Made by a program: the position numbers and the translations under genes
In this document: positions 32,085-35,107 of the stretch, one piece after another
Layout: every line of letters starts with the position of its first letter
Position numbering within the stretch: position 1 is the first letter of the stretch
Assembly: GCA_964559535.1 (NCBI GenBank)
Contig: CAZLIC010000040.1
Coordinates: 1-35,107 of the forward strand
Length of the DNA stretch: 35,107 nucleotides
Source: CAZLIC01 sp964559535
GTDB lineage: Bacteria; Pseudomonadota; Alphaproteobacteria; Rhodobacterales; Rhodobacteraceae
Direction of reading: 5' to 3'
Notes under the pieces: generated by a model
Told to the model about the DNA's origin: nothing
Databases searched by the model: none
The model's input: the letters and a program-made list of their open reading frames with translations, nothing else

Positions 32085-32915
32085 TCACTTCACCGCGCCG
32101 AAGGTCAGGCCGCGGACGAGTTGTTTCTGGCTGAACCAGCCAAGGATCAGGATCGGCAGGATGGCCATGGTACTGGCCGCCGAGAGTTTTGCGTAGAACA
32201 GGCCCTGCGGGGCCGAGAAGCTGGCGATGAAGGCCGAAAGGGGGGCGGCGTCGACAGTGGTCAGCGTGATCGTCCAGAACGCCTCGTTCCATGCCAGGAT
32301 GATGTTCAGCAGCATGGTCGAGGCAATGCCCGGCACCGCCATGGGCGTCAGGACGTAGATGATCTCGTTTTGCAGGCTGGCCCCGTCCATCCGCGCGGCT
32401 TCCAGGATTTCGCCGGGGATTTCCTTGAAGTAGGTGTAAAGCATCCAGATGATGATCGGCAGGTTCATCAGCATCAGCGCAAGGATCAGGCCGATGCGGG
32501 TGTCGAACAGCCCGGTGCGCTGGAAGATCAGGTACATCGGGATCAGCACGCCGACCGCAGGCATCATCTTGGTCGACAGCATCCACATCAGCAGGTCCTT
32601 GGTCCGCTTGCCGGGCACGAAGGCCATCGACCAGGCGGCAGGGATGGCAATGGCCAGACCCAGGAGCGTCGAGCCGACCGAGATGAAGACCGAGTTCCAG
32701 AAGAAGCGCGGATAGTCCGACCGCTGCCAGACGTCGGCATAGTTCTGCATCGTCCAGTCGGCGGTCAGGAATTCCGGCGGCGAGGCGACGGCAGAGGCCT
32801 CGGTCTTGAAGCTGGTCAGGACGGTCCAGAAGACCGGGAAGAAGATCAGCAGACCCACCGCCCAGGCGGCGATGGTATAGACCACCTTCTGTTGCGTGGT
32901 GACGGCGCGGGCCAT
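32085..32915 (-). CDS. smoG: Polyol ABC transporter permease SmoG
   Basis: A 276-residue inner-membrane permease of the MalG type, with six predicted helices. The EAA loop that contacts the ATPase is EAARMDGASLQNEI, around residue 180. ATG 32915 is preceded by AAGGAG nine bases upstream; a longer open frame lies within smoF. It starts 14 bases after the smoF stop. It pairs with SmoF to form the channel. Confidence 0.92.
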   Translation of the reverse strand: MARAVTTQQKVVYTIAAWAVGLLIFFPVFWTVLTSFKTEASAVASPPEFLTADWTMQNYADVWQRSDYPRFFWNSVFISVGSTLLGLAIAIPAAWSMAFVPGKRTKDLLMWMLSTKMMPAVGVLIPMYLIFQRTGLFDTRIGLILALMLMNLPIIIWMLYTYFKEIPGEILEAARMDGASLQNEIIYVLTPMAVPGIASTMLLNIILAWNEAFWTITLTTVDAAPLSAFIASFSAPQGLFYAKLSAASTMAILPILILGWFSQKQLVRGLTFGAVK

Positions 32916-32929
32916 GATCGATGTGCTCC

Positions 32930-33802
32930 TTACGCGTCGAGGTGCCTGCCGATACCGCGCATCAGGAAGATGGCGACGATATTGGCGAGGATGACGGCAA
33001 TGATGCCTCCGGCCGCGGCGCGGCCGATGTCCTTGGCGATGAGCGCCTGCTTGTAGATCATGTAGGGCAGCGTGGTGGAGGCATTGCCCGGCCCGCCCTG
33101 GGTGGTGGTGAATATCTCGCCGAAGATGCCCAGCAGAAAGATGGTCTGGATCAGGATCACCACGGTGATCGCCCGGCTCAGGTGCGGCAGCACAAGATAG
33201 CGGAACCGCGACAGGGCCGAAGCGCCATCCATCTCGGCTGCCTCCAGCTGTTCGGATGACATGGATTGCAGCGCGGTCAAGAGGATGAGCGTGGCAAAGG
33301 GCAGCCATTCCCACGACACGATGAAGATCACCGAGGCCATCGGGTAGGACTCAAGATACAGGATCGGATCGTACCCGAACCCCCGCGACACCGAGGCCAG
33401 AAGGCCGTTCTGCGGGTGCATGAACAGGTTTTCCCAGATCGACGCGGCCACCGGGGGCATCACGAAGAAGGGCGAGATCACCAGAATGCGCAGCGGGCCC
33501 TGACCCCAGATCGGCTGGTCGATCAGAAGCGCGATCAGCACGCCCAGCACCACCGTGATCACCAGCACACCGCCCACCAGCAGCAGCGTGTTGACGATGG
33601 CCACCCAGAAGTCGGGCGAGTTCAGGAACCAAAGGTAGTTGTTGAACCCGACCCAGCCCGAACGGTCGGGCGACAGCAGGCGGTAGAACCGGAACGAGAA
33701 GTACAGCGTCATCGCCAGCGGCACGATCATCCAGATGAACAAGAGGATGACTGACGGCGCGACCATCAGGCGGGCGGCGGCGCGGGTGCTGGTGGTGGAC
33801 AT
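32930..33802 (-). CDS. smoF: Polyol ABC transporter permease SmoF
   Basis: A 290-residue MalF-type permease with about six membrane helices starting near residue 15 (LMVAPSVILLFIWMIVPLA). The EAA loop is EAAEMDGASALSRF, around residue 200. ATG 33802 follows GGGAGAG at good spacing. It is separated from smoE by 135 bases holding two stem-loops, which may keep permease levels below those of the binding protein. Confidence 0.92.
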   Translation of the reverse strand: MSTTSTRAAARLMVAPSVILLFIWMIVPLAMTLYFSFRFYRLLSPDRSGWVGFNNYLWFLNSPDFWVAIVNTLLLVGGVLVITVVLGVLIALLIDQPIWGQGPLRILVISPFFVMPPVAASIWENLFMHPQNGLLASVSRGFGYDPILYLESYPMASVIFIVSWEWLPFATLILLTALQSMSSEQLEAAEMDGASALSRFRYLVLPHLSRAITVVILIQTIFLLGIFGEIFTTTQGGPGNASTTLPYMIYKQALIAKDIGRAAAGGIIAVILANIVAIFLMRGIGRHLDA

Positions 33803-33871
33803 GACGGCGCTCTCCCAGAAACGGTGTGAACCGGCAGGCAGGGGTGACGGCGGGTGGGGAAACGGGACGGC

Positions 33872-33888
33872 GCGCAAGAGGTTTGCGC
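33872..33888 (-). other. Small stem-loop between smoE and smoF
   Basis: GCGCAA (33872-33877), five-base loop, TTGCGC (33883-33888). It lies just downstream, in the direction of transcription, of the larger stem-loop at 33892-33921. Tandem arrangement suggests an RNA element rather than chance. Confidence 0.45.
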
Positions 33889-33891
33889 AGG

Positions 33892-33921
33892 GGGGACCGG
33901 CCCGGCGCAGGGCCGGTCCCC
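33892..33921 (-). terminator. Strong stem-loop after smoE (intra-operon attenuator or mRNA stabiliser)
   Basis: GGGGACCGGCCC (33892-33903) and GGGCCGGTCCCC (33910-33921) form a perfect 12-bp GC-rich stem with a six-base loop, 16 bases beyond the smoE stop. No U-tract follows, so it is not a full intrinsic terminator. In other sugar-transport operons such structures after the binding-protein gene protect its mRNA from 3' decay and lower expression of the permeases. Confidence 0.65.
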
Positions 33922-33937
33922 TTGTCGTAGCGGCGGC

Positions 33938-35107
33938 TTACTTGATGTAGCCGGCCGAGGTCATTTCATCGACAGCCAGGGCCTGCGCTTCGGCCAAAGC
34001 CTCGTCGACGGTCTTCTGCCCGGCCAGCGCGGCCGAGAAGATTTCGCCGACTGAGGTGGCCAGACCGGCAAACTCGGGGATCGCCACGAACTGCACGCCG
34101 ACGTAAGGAACCGGCTTGACGCTGGGGTTGGTCGGGTCAGCCGCGTTGATCGAGTCGATCGTCAGCTTGGCAAAAGGCAGCGCCGCGTATTCCGGGTTGG
34201 CATACAGCGAGGTGCGCGTGCCCGGAGGAACGTTGCCCCAGCCCTCTTTGGACGCAACCAGAGCGAGGTACTCCTTGTTGGTCGCCCAGTTGATGAAGGT
34301 CTTGGCGGCGTCCTTGCTGTCGGACGAGGCCGGAATGGCCAGCGACCAGGCCCAGAGCCAGTTGGCGCGCTTGCCAAGGCCCGCATCGGGTGCCAGCGCG
34401 AAGCCCACCTTGTCGGCAAACTCGGACTGCTTGGGGTCGGTCAGCGAACCGGCCGACACCGTGGCGTCCATGCGCATCGCGCACTTGCCCTGCAGCGACA
34501 GCGTCAGGTTCTCGTTGTAGCCGTTGTTTGACGCGCCGGGCGGGCCGTACTTGGTCAGCAGTTCGACATAGTCGGTCATCACGGCTTTCCATTCCGGCTG
34601 GTCGAACTGGGGGTTCCAGTTTTCGTCGAACCAGCGCGCGCCATAGCTGTTCGCCATGGTGGTCAGGAAGGCCATGTTCTCGCCCCAGCCGGCCTTGCCG
34701 CGCAGGCAGATGCCGTAGATGCCGTTGGCGGTGTCGGTCATCGCGGCCGCGGCGGCCTTGATCTCGTCCCAGGTGGGGGTTTCCGAGATGGTGATGCCGG
34801 CCTTTTCGGCCAGATCCTTGCGATAGTTCACGAAGGACGATTCGCCATAGAAGGGCGATGCGTACAGGTTGCCGTCCACCGTGAGGCCGCCGCGGATGGC
34901 GGGCAAGAGGTCATCCACGTCAAAGTCGGCGGGCAGGTCGTTCAGGCTTTCCAGCCAGCCCAGCTTGCCCCAGATCGGAACCTCGTAGGTGCCGATGGTC
35001 ATCACGTCGTACTGGCCGCCACCCGTGGCGATGTCGTTGGTGATGTTCTGGCGCAGGACGTTCTCTTCCAGCGTCACCCACTCGACCTTGATGTCGGGGT
35101 GCTTGGC
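33938..35107 (-). CDS. smoE: Polyol-binding periplasmic protein SmoE, 5' end cut by window edge
   Basis: The last 389 codons of a gene that runs off the right edge. The visible part is a type-I carbohydrate solute-binding protein: NDIATGGGQYDVMTIGTYEV, then the hinge region PFYGESSFVNYRKDL and aromatic residues (W, Y) lining the cleft. The missing N-terminus should hold the signal peptide. Position before smoFGK and mtlK, and the similarity to MalE-like binding proteins, identify it as SmoE, which delivers sorbitol and mannitol to the SmoFGK transporter. It ends in EMTSAGYIK. Confidence 0.9.
   Translation of the reverse strand, partial: AKHPDIKVEWVTLEENVLRQNITNDIATGGGQYDVMTIGTYEVPIWGKLGWLESLNDLPADFDVDDLLPAIRGGLTVDGNLYASPFYGESSFVNYRKDLAEKAGITISETPTWDEIKAAAAAMTDTANGIYGICLRGKAGWGENMAFLTTMANSYGARWFDENWNPQFDQPEWKAVMTDYVELLTKYGPPGASNNGYNENLTLSLQGKCAMRMDATVSAGSLTDPKQSEFADKVGFALAPDAGLGKRANWLWAWSLAIPASSDSKDAAKTFINWATNKEYLALVASKEGWGNVPPGTRTSLYANPEYAALPFAKLTIDSINAADPTNPSVKPVPYVGVQFVAIPEFAGLATSVGEIFSAALAGQKTVDEALAEAQALAVDEMTSAGYIK

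Noticed and set aside
33892..33921. Classical intrinsic terminator after smoE
   Set aside because: The stem is strong, but no T-tract follows on the minus strand, and smoF, smoG and smoK continue the same operon.

Overview
The window is GC-rich chromosomal DNA, almost fully coding, with strong G/C bias at third codon positions. The gene set points to an alphaproteobacterium of the Rhodobacteraceae (Rhodobacter/Paracoccus-like): an fds-type NAD-dependent formate dehydrogenase operon whose FdsA has the same predicted length (958 aa) and molybdenum-ligand cysteine number (C386) as I recall for Rhodobacter capsulatus, and an smo/mtlK polyol operon in the R. sphaeroides order. This taxonomic call is inference from gene content. 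I see no rRNA, tRNA, insertion sequence, prophage or CRISPR array. No gap between genes exceeds about 175 bases.

Left part (1-10249). On the minus strand, puuD (membrane urate hydroxylase with a cytochrome c tail) runs into a truncated allA (ureidoglycolate lyase), giving a purine-degradation unit; a LysR regulator is divergent from it. Then come a Nudix hydrolase coupled to a BKACE (DUF849) beta-keto acid cleavage enzyme, the GTPase-like ATPase ychF, trpA (preceded by three 19-bp tandem repeats), a hydroxypyruvate-isomerase-like TIM barrel, and two exported cell-wall enzymes (an extensin-like LAS-type peptidase and a PBP4/DacB-type D-Ala-D-Ala carboxypeptidase) followed by a small membrane protein.

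Middle (10343-18375, plus strand). gshA (plant-type glutamate-cysteine ligase), a GH13 alpha-glucosidase coupled to a sugar-phosphate isomerase-like TIM barrel, then a tight set of three genes: a GT2/fucosyltransferase-like two-domain protein and two unrelated sulfotransferases.

Formate dehydrogenase block (18383-24456, minus strand). The order fdsG-fdsB-(69-aa DUF4287-like protein)-fdsA-fdhD-fdsD has nearly every junction overlapping by 1, 4 or 11 bases. Upstream is a sigma70-like promoter, with a perfect 8+5+8 inverted repeat centred about 60 bp before the predicted start, the usual position of a LysR-type activator site.

Right part (24612-35107, minus strand). A TPR + GT8 glycosyltransferase and two tandem paralogous sulfotransferases come first, then the polyol operon smoE (cut by the window end)-smoF-smoG-smoK-smoS-mtlK, with two stem-loops between smoE and smoF.

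The most interesting feature is the glycan-modification gene set on both sides of the formate dehydrogenase operon: two large multidomain glycosyltransferases and four sulfotransferases of at least three sequence types, with no flippase, polymerase or export gene in view. I infer a possible sulfated, perhaps fucosylated, surface glycan or glycoconjugate system. Its product is unknown.
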